NCBI GenBank assembly: GCA_973895155.1
Contig: OZ316894.1
Coordinates: forward strand, 11,656,001-11,720,000
Reading direction: 5' to 3'
Source: Marsupella aquatica
Taxonomy: Eukaryota; Marchantiophyta
DNA length: 64,000 nt
Shown here in pieces: positions 36,864 to 48,633 of the stretch. Every line of letters begins with the position of its first letter. Within the stretch, counting starts at the first letter, position 1. A model generated the notes under the pieces. The model was not told the origin of the DNA and did not search any database. It saw only the letters and a program-made list of their open reading frames with translations. The position numbers and the translations under genes were made by a program.

Positions 36864-39800
36864 TCACAGCCTTCTATGACTCTGGTGAGTTCGCTAATTT
36901 ATGATCAATAGAATCCATCACATCCGATATACCATCTATTGTTCAAGATGACGATAGTTTTTCTAGATGTGCGTTGTTGATGATGCGAATGTTATAAGAT
37001 ATGTGAGTTGCAGCATATTTTCACCAGTGGTTCGCCTTAAGAGTGTTGAGAAATATTTGCTTGCAAATCTGAGCTGGTTATGTGTAACTGCTACATGATT
37101 TGGTTTGCAGGTTTCACTCTGAATGAAGCAGCTTACATTTCTGCTCGGCACATCAGGTAAACTGGGCGACACCTAAGTATTCCTACACGGGTGGTTGATA
37201 TACTTCCTTGAGTTGGTTATCGTAGCATCGTAGCTTTGCAGCAACTATTAATGTCCTGGAATCGTAACTCTTCTGGAAAAACCTTTGTGATCGTGTCAGT
37301 GTCTTGCCGAAGTTGGTAGCTTGTGTGTCCCAGAAAATTTTGTCCATTTTCTGTTATATGTCAACATAGGAAATGTGCTTGTTGATATTCCTTTCTTTCG
37401 ACTTCAGTGTGTTTTATCCTAACAAGGTGCACCTTTTTGTCATTATGTTTCTAGATGATTTTGGCTCCACCATCATTATCCTTGAGGCTAGCACCTCAGT
37501 GGCGGAGGACAATTGCTACTTCCCTTCATTGGGGAAGAAAAACTGCTGACATGCATGCAAAAGCCACACGGGATCTGATGCCCATTCTGCATGACAAGTA
37601 TCTGTGAGAGATCTGCAGAAAGGTGAATCTCACAACCAAACGCTCATGACTGATGGGTGGTTTTACTATAGATTTGGGAATTTTAGTATAGTATTTCAAT
37701 CTTCAATGTAAATAAAGGTGCTACTGGGTTACTAAGTTGGTCTGCTGTAGGTTGCTACTGATTTTTGACATTTGAAGGGGCTGATGAATCCAAGTTAATC
37801 CGAATACCTTTTTCGTGGCCTGTGGACATACACCAGATTCAACTATTCAACTCACACGAGCAGAATTTCATTCACAATGCAGTAGACGTGTTCGTCCACT
37901 CCAGGCGTCCAAATACAACAGATCCATACGAAGCTCATGTCAAAAGAAAATGTGGGGTGCCACATGTAAAAATTGTATGAGCAAGCAATTTTACTATTCA
38001 TGATATATTGTTTATTCTTTTGGTGGGTCAATACCCCATGGAGGACCCTTGTTTGAAGATCACTACAAGTTGGATATGAAGCAGTTGAGAATTGGCTAGT
38101 CTTCCAAGTTTACCATTGAATGTCCACTTTTCGGAGTAATGATGAAGTCATTTAATATCAAATGACTGAGGTATGGAATACAAGTAAGAATATGTTATCA
38201 TGATTCATTAAATTCTATTACAGTAAATAACAATGTAATAATTTTTCATGAGTATCCATATGCTAAATCTAAACCACCACATCACCTGGTAGTCATTTCA
38301 AATGATTATGGTTAAACCTAGATTTTCATGTTATCTTACACTTGTTCAAAGATGGTGTATAATGAAGTACACTCGTTGAATGATGGTGTATTATGAAGAT
38401 AGTAATTAAAGTTAATAGCAATTGTTATAATGTTCTCTAACGCTGATTCTCTTGTCATAATAGTTGAAAACAATAGTAATAGTAATCACTATAATATCTC
38501 TGATGATGATTCTCCTGTCAGCAGGAGAACACTGACGGAGTTGGGTTTTTGGTTGTAGTGTATATAACCTCTCATACTGAAATATCTTGACATATAAAGT
38601 TATGGATTGGCGTGTATATGACCACTTACACTTCAATATCTTCCGGGGAACCAATCACTCATTTGCTCTATTGACTTTGCCCTTGGATGGACTGCTCAGC
38701 GTTCGGCACGTCTTTTCTTATATATATGGATTATCTGGAAGAAACGAAACTCCAGTCTGTTCCATAGTCAATCTGTTGTGTTCTCCCCTTTTGTTGTCGC
38801 TTCTTCCACTGTTCAACACCTTCACTCAGTTGCCCTTTGTGCGGAGTCTAAGAAAAATAAAATACGACTGTACTATGCTAAAAAATATGTCTCTTAAAGA
38901 CTCTTCAGATTCGGTCAAGCCGGTGACCCCATTCTGTTCTCGGCCTCCTGATAGGTCTCACACATATGCATTCTACTCTCTCTATTGTTTCCCCATGCTA
39001 GAGTCAATCAATCTCGGAAAATTAGATAATTAATTCTTAGAATCGTCTCTTTGACTTGCCACAAGAAAATCTTCAAAAATTACGCTCCTCAATACACTGT
39101 ACTGTCGATTTAGAAGGCCCTTGGCATTTCGCCAAACGCTACATTCATAGTCGAGTCCGTTCCCTTTCCTTGATAACAAAACCTCGTCGTTATGGCAATG
39201 ACAGCAGCTTCAAGTACGGGATTTATGGACTGTGCCAACCCATAGCAGGGTACTTAATACCAGTTTGGACGGTTGGAGAATATGCCAAGAATGTTTCTCT
39301 CAGACCGTAGATGTTTCAGATCGACGGACACAGTAAACCTGGCAGGACTCTCGAGAGCGCACAACTTTGAATCGCCCCTTTCAGAAATTAATGCCCCACT
39401 GTCCGACCCAAGAACTCTCTGACTGTACCCTGTACTCTTACGGAATGTGTCATAACTCCCACCCAGCTTTCTGATGGAGCCTTTACTTTACATCTGCTTA
39501 CAATCTCTGTTACTACTGTAGTTATGAAGTCAGTTATTTTTCCTTTTCTTTCCTTTTGGTCAGTTGTGTGGTTGCCTTTGAGCACTGGTGTGCCTTCCGC
39601 TCCCACCCAAAGAGACGTTGACAGCGCAGTAGCCCGTGACAGAATGAAAGAATAGAATAGAATAAATTTGCAATGGTCAAGGGGACGAAGATGAATTTTG
39701 TGACGTCCGCTAGAAAGAGAAATATTGCGGTCCCAGACTGCACGACATACAGTATATCTTGATATTTACAGTTGTAAATATCTCTCCTGTCATGTCATCC

Positions 39801-40727
39801 TCGGACCCTACCTGTGGCCTCTCTTACAGCATCATCTTACCAGTTACGTGTCATGGTGGTGCTATTTTTCGTCAATTAATGTAACAACGCAAAGTGATCC
39901 TCCTCTTCTAGTGTTCTTTCTCAGCAAACAACTCTCCACCAGAAAGTAAAGCTTTGAAAGTATCAACCATGGAGTTGTACTGTAGTTTGAATTACATCAT
40001 TGACACGGGCTTGCAACACTTAAGTTGAATTCTCTCACGTGACAAAAGTTTTATGAACGCTTTACACTCTTACACATGCCTGAAGTCAATAGTTCTCCAC
40101 CAGCGAGTTCTACCCTTAGGATTGTCATTTCACCCTTGACACGGATTTGTCACAATTACAGTTCTCTCAAGTACTAGTAGAAGCCTTACCTAGGCTTTCG
40201 ACTTTTACACATGATTGGGGCAATCCCTTATTAACCTTCAGATATTAATTTGATGATTGGAGTACAGGAATTTGTAGTGGGATGCAACTGACAGTCCACT
40301 CGGGCCAAGACATTGGGGCCAGAAAACTGGTTCGATCTCGTCAACTACAAGTTAAGTCTCGTCTCGATTTCTGTCGCTCCATGACCTATGAATCCGTTTG
40401 CGATTGAAAAGCAGAAAAGTGAGTAGGATTCCTTACGGCGTGACTCCTTACGACGATTCCCTGTCAGTGTTTGGATCAAGTCCAATAGAAGTTTATTATG
40501 TGTTGTCCTTAGTTAAAGAATCCATTTTGTCCATTAGAATAAACGTATGTCCTTGAGGGCTCATTGACGAATGGACGGGAGGCTGCTATGCAGTCAGCTG
40601 ACAAAACCGGGAATCAATGGGTAAATCGTATACAATTACATATGTCAAGGTAAAGGCCAAACTGACAAGATTAATGAATGGCCAAAGAGCACCGCGATTG
40701 GCCTCCTTCTGTGGTGTTCCTCGGCTG
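36864..40727. other. VPS8 3' flank and gene-poor stretch
   Basis: The first 850 bases probably include the VPS8 3' untranslated region: a donor-like tctggtgagttc at about 36880 and an AATAAA at 37711 suggest a spliced one. Frames at 38587-39033 (first ATG at 38602) and 39056-39310 resemble no family I know. 38390-38540 holds A+T-rich near-repeats (ataatagtt..ctgattctc). Confidence 0.4.
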
Positions 40728-40827
40728 NNNNNNNNNNNNNNNNNNNNNNNNNNNNNNNNNNNNNNNNNNNNNNNNNNNNNNNNNNNNNNNNNNNNNNNNN
40801 NNNNNNNNNNNNNNNNNNNNNNNNNNN
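40728..40827. other. Assembly gap of 100 N
   Basis: A run of exactly 100 N. The round length suggests a placeholder of unknown true size. Confidence 0.98.
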
Positions 40828-41646
40828 TTCCATGCTGGTTTCCCAGAATATGTTGGCTGGACTTGGTGGGTTCTGTTTTTCGCATTTGATTTAGCCTTTT
40901 CAGTTAGTTTGTCAGGTTTTTCCTCCTTGGCTTCCTCCCATTCTCTCTTTGATGTGCCTCCTCTCTTTTGGCCATCTGGGTGGGCCGGCCAATTGTATTC
41001 TCTATGGGTGTGCTCCTCCCTCTAGCCGCCCTTAATTTCTCTTTTCTGGCCCGTCTCCTCTTTTCAGACGGGCAATGTTTCTCATTCCCCATTGAATTAA
41101 GTTCTGGGCTATGGCCCTTCATTATATGTTCTCTCCCTCATTCACAGAGAACTATGAAAGTTCCGAGGGTCTCTGGGTCAGACTCTTTTGTTCCTTTTAC
41201 TTCTATAGAAGCTGCCTAGATATCATATATTTCAAACTGCCAAAAACCAAAAGGTGCCCAACCAGGAGACATGATCTCTCGGGCCAAAAACCCAATCAAG
41301 GGAGAGTGAGGAAAAGGCCTAAACTCTAGAAATTCCAATGCAGAGCTCAGCAAGAAAAACCAACGAGACTTAAACCTAAACCCTAAGCCTACTTATGGGC
41401 AAATTGAAGAGCCTGGTAGAACTCAGGTTAGACTGCATAGGAGGGATAAAACAAGGGAATCCTACTAGATACCCAAAACCAACCGCCTCTCCACTATAAA
41501 GAATAGTGAAGTTTGATGTGTTACATGACAACAAATTTCACTTTTAGAAGTTGTGGGAGAGCTCTTAAAGATTTACTCATTCAAAAAAGTTCTTTTACTT
41601 CTAGACTAGCCTGATTACCCATGCCTTGAGCGTACATAGATGCCCC
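40828..41646. other. Gene-poor stretch with a VPS8 exon fragment
   Basis: Pyrimidine-rich sequence, then at 41133-41169 a 37-bp near copy of VPS8 exon 13 (34720-34756). A partial copy of the 42-43 kb repeat (cacttttagaagttgtggga) sits at about 41518-41610. Confidence 0.6.
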
Positions 41647-41990
41647 TGTTAGATATTGCTCTAGTCTTGTGACTCATGAGCTAACCACAGTTAGTCTAAC
41701 TCGGGTTAGGATTTAGCTAATGTTAGCGGTAGTGCTGTTGTGCATATAGCCAGGGCTGATGCCAGACCCTGGTGGAACTTAGGCTCATTGTTACGAAGCT
41801 AGTTGAGAGATAGGGAGAGCTTGTGCTGTGGATGTTTGGTATGGCCGGTCGACCTAGAGTGCAGTAAAGCTCTTGTGTGTTCCCGTGGACGTAGCCTCAT
41901 GTGGAGGTGAACCACGTATCTCTCTGTGTTGACTCTTGTGCGTTGGATGGTTCATGGGCTTGCCGTTGCAAATGTCGTCTATGCTCAACA
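41647..41990 (+). mobile_element. Solo LTR, Copia type, copy 2
   Basis: Starts TGTTAGATATTGC and ends TATGCTCAACA (344 bp). A perfect 5-bp target-site duplication GCCCC flanks it (41642-41646 and 41991-41995). Same family as 22721-23058. No internal retrotransposon sequence adjoins it, so it arose by LTR-LTR recombination. Confidence 0.93.
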
Positions 41991-41995
41991 GCCCC

Positions 41996-42180
41996 ATCCC
42001 TGTTTTTTTCCCACCCTCATTTCAGGTTTGTTTTTAGTTAGAGTCAATGTCACTTTTGTTCACCTTGGTCCCTTTTTTCTTCTACCCTCATTTTAAGTTT
42101 TGCCCTTATTGACAATCATTTTGTCCTTGTTGAGGTTGTCTAGGGGCTTCACTTTGCGAATTATTAGTAAGATAGAGTTT
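41996..42180 (-). repeat. Dispersed repeat family, reversed copy
   Basis: On the minus strand it reads gaagcccctagacaacctc, aaggacaaaatg, caataagggcaaaacttaaa, atgagggtagaagaaa and gtgaacaaaagtgacattga. These match the plus-strand copies at 20895-21130 and 23698-23850. It directly follows the solo LTR. Confidence 0.75.
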
Positions 42181-43540
42181 CTAGACAGAGAGGGCTACAG
42201 GAGGACTACTCTCACTTTTAGAGAAGTTGTGGGAGAGCTATGAAAGATTAACACTATGTGTTAAATATACGTCAAGTTAATGCGCTCCGTACACCATAAC
42301 ATAAACCAATACACTATATTTATGATCTACAAACCAAGTGATTTGAATGACATGTGTCTTGGTTGATGTTCTACTTGTATGGTTGACTTAGATTTATTGC
42401 ACTAAATCTCCGTACACCAGAACATAACCAATACACTATATTTATGATTTATAAATCTAATGATTTGAATGACATGTGTCTTGGTTTATGTTCTGGTTGT
42501 AGAGCTGACTTAGTTTTATCGCTTGTACAACTAACTTAGATTTATCGCTTGAACAACTGACTTAGATTTATCGCGCTAAATTTATGACAAGCTAATGCTC
42601 TCCATACACCAGAACATAAAAAGATGCACCATATTTATATTTAGTGTTCAAAGACTTCATTTTTAGTACTAGATTGAGCTTGAGAGAGAGATTGAGCTAG
42701 AGAGCTAGAGAGAGAGAGATTACAGGAGTCCGAAGCTCACTTTTAGAGAAGCTGTGGAATTGCTCTCAGAGATTTACTTGTTTAAAAATGTTCTCTTACG
42801 TCTTCTAGATAGAGAGGGTTACATGAGGACAAGAGAGAGAGAGAGAGAGAGATTACAGGAGTCCAAAGCTCACTTTTAGAGAAGCTGTGGAATTTGTTGA
42901 AATATCCAGCTTGCAGTGACAGTCTGTAAGCTGTTGTCTTTTTCCCCCTTGGATCTCGCTACCAATCTTGGTGTTCTCTAGGACTGAATTAGCAACCATT
43001 AATTAGCTTGTCCTTTGTATTAGCGGCGCCTACGTCTTTTAGCGTTTACTTTTCTTGTGATCCATATTGAGTCACGTCACGGACCTCCAGTTGTCGTGCC
43101 CGGTGCTATGCCACCTTACCTGTGTATTTAACGATCCCCTGAGAGGGACTTATCAAGCAAATTTAATCATACTTAAATTTTTCTTCAGAATTGCTCTCAT
43201 AAATTTACTTGTTTAAAAACGTTCTTTTAAAAACGTTCTCTTACGTCTTCTAGATAGAGAGGGTTACATGAGGACGAAGCTTACTTTTAGAGAAGCTGTG
43301 GAAGAGCTCTCAAAGATTTATTCCTTCAAAAACGCTCTTACGTCTTCTACAGAGATTGAGTTTTCGAGAGAGAGAGAGACAGGGAGATTTAGTTCTTCAA
43401 AAACGCTCTTACGTCTTCTACAGAGATTGATTTTTCGAGAGAGAGAGAGAGAGGGTTACAGGAGGACGAAGCTCACTTTTAGAGAAGTGGTGGGAGAGCT
43501 GTGGAAGATTTTCTCGTTGAAAAACCCGATCAGCCAATTT
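42180..43540. repeat. Repeat cluster running into the ESSS gene leader
   Basis: Two intermixed units. Unit A, with agagagggttacatgaggac, gaagctcacttttagagaag, ctgtgg, gagctctcaaagatttac and acgtcttctag, occurs near 42180, 42718, 42830, 43175, 43250 and 43440. Unit B, about 125 bp with ccgtacaccagaacataa, caatacactatatttatga and gtgtcttggtt, occurs near 42285, 42410 and 42600. GA-rich microsatellites separate copies. The last unit A copy ends about 65 bases before the ESSS start codon, next to five or so agagc repeats at 43546-43572. Confidence 0.85.
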
Positions 43541-43600
43541 CGGCGAAGAGCAGAGCAGAGCAGAGCAGAGCAGGGAGGGAGGATCGATCGATCAGCAGAG

Positions 43601-43969
43601 ATGCAGAGGGCGCTGGTGTCCGCTGGGGGAGCTGTGAGGAGAGTGTTGCAAAGGCAGCCACGGAGGGAAGGAGGCGGTGGTGGTGGGAGTTGGTTTGGAC
43701 CTGGCACTCAGGAAGGACCGAATGGAGTCTTGTTCAACGAGACGCCTCTGGCTCCAGGGCAAACGCGCCGATGGGAGGATTGGGAGCTTCCCTACTACTT
43801 GACAGGGATCGCCACCGTGGTCATATTAACGGTGGGCCTTTCGTCCAAGCCGGACACGAGAATCGAAACCTGGGCCCGGAAGCGGGCCCTCGAGCGAATT
43901 CGGGCCTCAGGCATTGACGATGAGTACTCCTCCGAACCAGCAGCTGCTAATGATGGCAACGAGGCCTGA
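43601..43969 (+). CDS. Complex I subunit, ESSS/NDUFB11 type
   Basis: Accessory subunit of mitochondrial NADH:ubiquinone oxidoreductase, in the membrane arm. The 122-residue protein has an arginine-rich N terminus and a glycine run (24-29). The family core follows: LFNETPLAPGQTRRWEDWELP (split by eye at residues 44-64), a single membrane segment at about 64-82, then KPDTRIETWARKRALERI. This matches plant ESSS proteins as I recall them. The first ATG after the repeat-derived leader was chosen; the frame is open upstream to 43268, but that part is repeat sequence. No intron is needed in the CDS. A donor-like gataggtatgt at about 44075 and AATAAA at 44520 suggest a spliced 3' untranslated region. 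Confidence 0.88.
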   Translation: MQRALVSAGGAVRRVLQRQPRREGGGGGGSWFGPGTQEGPNGVLFNETPLAPGQTRRWEDWELPYYLTGIATVVILTVGLSSKPDTRIETWARKRALERIRASGIDDEYSSEPAAANDGNEA

Positions 43970-45769
43970 TTGATTGCTTGCATTGCGCCGTCTTGCTTCA
44001 TCTGCGGTTGATTGGCATCCACAGAGCGCCCTCTGGACGGACTCAGCAGCTGAGAGGCAATTCATTGAAGATAGGTATGTCCCTGCTTGATGGTTAGCAA
44101 CTGTGGCGAGAGTGCAGAAAATTGTCAAGCTCGGAAAGCTTTACACTCGAGGATTGCACAGCATCTTCGGGATTTTTACTTGCTGCCAAACTGAACTAGT
44201 TTCCGATGCTAATTCAAGTCGTCTGAAATTTAGGGTTGATGGTTCTCACGGGGTTAGAACATGCAGTCTAACACCGAATTCTATTATAGTAGGCTCTGGC
44301 TGAGGGTCCAAATAAGGATGATTCTGATTTTCTGGTCTGAAACACTTTTTCTGAGGTACTTACTCGATGGAAATGCATGGCATATTCGGATGCAACTCGT
44401 CATTTCATGCTCACTATTCGCCTTCTGGGTTTAAAGATACCCAGCCGTGCCGCGAATTAGGTCGATCCCGTAACGTAATGGTAACAGCGGACGGTCAGTG
44501 AAATTAGTCTCCCATCCTCAATAAAATTCTCGAAAACTTACAATACACCGCTGAAGAATCATTGTGTGATTTATTTGCTTTATTTGGCCGAAAGAGGCTT
44601 TCTTCTAAGTCTCCACATTTTGAGTCTTGGACTACTGCTTTCTGTAGCCTCCCTAAATCCACACAGTTACTCCAGATCTGCGGGCTTCTAAGGTGCCTGG
44701 CGGTGGAAATGGCAGTCGGTCCATTTTCATCGTATCGTCTTATGACTCTGATGAAGAGTAGCAAACAGGACTCAATGTGATGGTTGCAATGCAAATCCCC
44801 CCGCCGTCAGTTTTTGGTTCTTCACTGCTAGTTGATTGGTTTGGAATGATGGAGCCTGCAAATTGTCATATCTGCAAATTGCCTGCAAGCTTTGCCTGCC
44901 AGCTTGTGATACAAAGCTGCAATTTGGAAACTCAATTATTTGTGGCAAATTACAGTTACATTTGTTGCCTGCGGAATGCTATCATTTTTTGACCCGTTAA
45001 TTTTTAAGGCCTCAGTGATCTCTAGTCTCATTCTAAATGGCATTGCATTATCGGATGCACTGCTATCTCTACACTGTATTCGTCTTCAGGATTCAATGCT
45101 GTCAACAGGCAATAATTCGTTCAGAGTCGGCGGTTTGCACGGGACAGAACTGGTTGTCGTAGAATGCACCACCATCAGACCGAACATGAAGTACCTAGTA
45201 CACTTGGCTGCTCTGTTTTCTAATTGTTGTACTCAGAGAATTTTCAAACCCAACAAATTTTGTTGAACCTAATCGTGCACCTCGGGAGAAATCCATTTTT
45301 CCCAGTTGTTAGATTGCCACGAGTATATATCCTTTGCTCTGTCCTTATTCTAAAATCCTTCATTCCTCTTATGATTTGCTATCCAGCTTTCAAACGCTGC
45401 CAGCAATCATTCACCAAGGTAAACAAATGAGTTGATAGGTAGTCTGATTCGTGTAAGCCCATGGGAAGCCTCGCTCTTCAATTTGAAAGCTGGCACTTCA
45501 ACTTGTGCAGTGTGTTTAGAATTCGTGGGCGGAGTGGTGTTGATTCACCCACTGTCCGAGTATTTGCCTACCCTTTAATACCTGCCCGAAACTTCGTTTG
45601 TAGATTGGAAGCTCTTTAGAGAAATTGTCGAAGTACACTAGGCAGAGAGCAGAATGCACTTCACAGTCTGGAAGAGGCAATTTCTGTTAACTGAACTCTA
45701 AAGTTACAAATTTTAGTCATGACTCAAAGCGATATTAAGTTCTCCCCTGTCTCGACGTGTTCAAATGAA
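43970..45769. other. ESSS 3' flank, gene-poor
   Basis: Probably 3' untranslated region up to about 44540. Beyond that no gene is recognised. Confidence 0.4.
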
Positions 45770-45965
45770 AGCCCTCGGGCATCATTTTGGACTACTCCCT
45801 TCAGGGAGACCTTTACCTTACACAAAAGCTATGGTAGTGAACTTCATGCCCTTGGGCAGGGAGACCATTGCCTTACACAGTGCATGCCCTTTGGGAAGGA
45901 CAACCTCGGAATGCCTTACACAAAAGCTATGGTAGTTCAGTTCATCCCTTTGGGAAGGAGAATCT
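45770..45965. repeat. Short direct repeats
   Basis: ccttacacaaaagctatggt, then agt..cttcat..cctttggg, occurs at about 45813 and 45913, with a partial copy between (ccttacacagtgcatgccct at 45871). The spacing is 50-100 bases. Confidence 0.8.
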
Positions 45966-48633
45966 CGGAGTCCAACCCACAGGCAGGGATGTAAACTGTT
46001 GGGCGGCTTTGAGCCATTTCCTAAGCGCATTTGTGTATCGATCGTTAACGACGTCTGGGTGATTCTTCACCCTTTGGGGTAAGCTGCTGCCACTATAGTA
46101 CTTTTGCTCATCATTACATCTCATAATGTTCACTGGATTCCATATGGTACACAGATACATTCAAATCTTACATCCAGGTATTAATGAATGTAAAAGTCAT
46201 TGTTTACATAGTCTAGACCTCCTTCATGTAAAGTCAAGAAGACTTGCTCATCCCATAATGACAGAAACTGCCCCCTGTATACGGTCTCCCCGTGAACACC
46301 ATATACTGTCGACAATATATAATGTGACATCGAGCATCCTTAACCGTATACATTATAGCTTCACATTTTGAGGGCCTCGTTTTTGGCAGCAGTCCTTATG
46401 TTGCCGTCCACTTCCTTGCATTTTCTCTATACACCATGTTGGCCAGCCACCCCACCATTCAACCATTTCTCGCTTGTCAACCGCCACTCTCATGTCCATG
46501 AAACCCACTACACTCCACCGTGGACAAGTGCAGGTGGATCCCCTACTCCTCAAACTTACAGTGTTTTTCCTGAAAAAGCACCCAAACATGCAGACTTTTC
46601 ATAAGTGCTTATTGTGTCACTAAAATGCATTGTCTATAAGTGCATATATGCATTTATCCAGTACTGCCCGCATATGTAAGAAGAGTTTATTGATATATGT
46701 GGCATATAATTAGATAGAGTAGTGTTATGCACTTATCCAGTTGAGTTGTGCAATAGGAGGGCTTGGTGTATCAGGTGTCCAACATGGGACACCTGAAAAC
46801 ACATACACATAGGGGAAGTGCATAAGTTTTCTGTGCAATTATGGGGTAGTGCAAGTAGCTAAAGTGCACTATTACTAAATGTCTATGCACTTATTCCAGC
46901 AAAGTGAGGGCTCTAGACAAACAATGGTTGTGTCTGTACATCCGTCCATCTATGTGGAGGGAGAAACAAAGGTGGCAAGCGAAGTGAATGCATAAAAAAA
47001 ATGCAATTTGACCATATTGGGGCTTTTAGCAATAATTGTATTTATACTGTTATCAAGGATTCCCACTTGCAAAAAATATTTCAGCCCTGTTTGCACTAGA
47101 GAAGCTGCAAAAAAAGTGCAAACTCCATGTAAAAAGAAAGGGAAGGACAGGACACCTTGCAGATTCCAAAATTTACACTGTTGGAGTTTGCACCTTGAGA
47201 GAGCCGGCTGCATTAGGGCGGCTCAAATATGCCCATTTTCCTGCTTTGACTGCTTTGTGTTTCAGGATAACGGCCATGACTGGTCAAGCACAGATTGTGA
47301 GGCCCAATCAATCATGCCAGGAACCGCAAGAGGCCCCAATTTTGCAGGAAACACAGTCACATACACTGTGCCACTACTCCACCCATTTTTCAGTACCTCA
47401 AAAAATAACACTCATTGTTCAGTACCTGAAAAATAATTGCAGGGTTACCTTGTCGTGGAGCTCCCAGGTGCCTTGGGGCCTCCTTTGAGATGCCATTTTT
47501 TATATATATGAGATGCCCCAATAAGTATTAGGGCTGCCTTGCATGTGCAAGGTCCTTTGATTTTTGGCCCTCAAATGAACCCGTGGCATCTCTAAACGAA
47601 GCAACAAGCCGGCAGTCCTGATGGCGTCTTTGGAGAATATGCAAGGGCAATTTCCGGCCCTTGAGGTCCCGAACTTTGAACTATGAATAAAACAAAATGG
47701 CAATAGATCCCCGACTCAATAAGCACTTCATACATAAAGTGTTCTTGATTGTGTTTAGATCCTAGGTCCACACTTTTTACTGATATCTGTGGGCTACTAA
47801 GGGTCCCAGGACTCTTGCACATGCAAGACAGCCCTTAGGGTAGCTCTCTGGCCCAGGGGAACCTCCACTTACAGAGGGCCGGGCCTCGTGTCGCTACCCT
47901 GGACGTCGACCCGGCCACGCAGGGCCATGCCACCTTCGTTGCCCGGCCTTGTTAGTCTGGTGGCGCCCACACACCACCTTCCTCATCGTTTGGGACCTGG
48001 CCAAGCCAGGAGGGCCATGCCACCTGCGTTGCCTGGCCTTTGTGCGTCGTGGCCCCTCATCGTCGATCACTTCGCGTTCACCAATCGTTCGAATCCTCTG
48101 CTCTGCGCTTTTTCTCTCTCGTCTTCTCCTCTCTCCATTTCGGCGCAATCCATCTTCTCCAAGCAAAGCACGACGGGAGAGTAATTCTTCATCCCAGATG
48201 GAAGATGACGGATGCCGGATGCCGAGAGCATTGTGAGCCAGCAAGCTACTGCCGCAAATCAGATCAATTGTGCCTTTCTGCTCGAGCGGAGTGGAGCGGC
48301 TCCGTTTGGTGATTAGAGTAGGCGGAAAGAGGAAAAACACCCGGCCATTGAAGAGAATTCGGTCACTGGGAGCTTTGGAGAGGCCGCCCCCGTCTGTGCT
48401 GTGTTTTTGGAGCAGTTGTTCTTTGCGACGGGCAAGAGGAACGGAGCGGAATCGGACTGAATTGAATTGTGAAGAAGGATTTATTGATGATTTATTGATT
48501 GGATGAATGAATGAATGAATGAATGGCGTAGGAATTAGCAGGTTTTAAATCCTTCCAACTTGACTAGTTCGGGCTGCGGAGGTGGAAGTAGTGCCATTTC
48601 ATTCAGTTCGGGACGGCGTTGCCAATCCGAGAG
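45966..48633. other. Intergenic region and upstream flank of ZDS
   Basis: 46600-46920 holds repeated ataagtgca / tgcacttat(t)ccag motifs in both orientations, probably remains of inverted-repeat elements, and a hairpin at 46771-46796. At about 47920-48045 a GC-rich segment (agggccatgccacc..cgttgcc..ggcctt) occurs twice, 90 bases apart. The tetranucleotide run (gaat)n lies at 48503-48526, in the probable ZDS leader. No gene recognised. Confidence 0.5.
46771..46796. repeat. Perfect 10-bp stem hairpin
   Basis: TCAGGTGTCC, six-base loop aacatg, then GGACACCTGA. No coding gene adjoins it; it is probably part of a small transposon remnant. Confidence 0.8.

Noticed and set aside
38511-38531. Short hairpin ttctcctg-tcag-caggagaa
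   Set aside because: An 8-bp stem in A+T-rich intergenic DNA, with no element or gene context; could be chance.
38587-39310. Two open frames as a gene
   Set aside because: The first begins with TTG; neither resembles a family, and no in-phase exons were seen around them.
43456-44128. Minus-strand frames over the ESSS gene
   Set aside because: Antisense to a recognised protein; composition follows the repeats and the glycine run.
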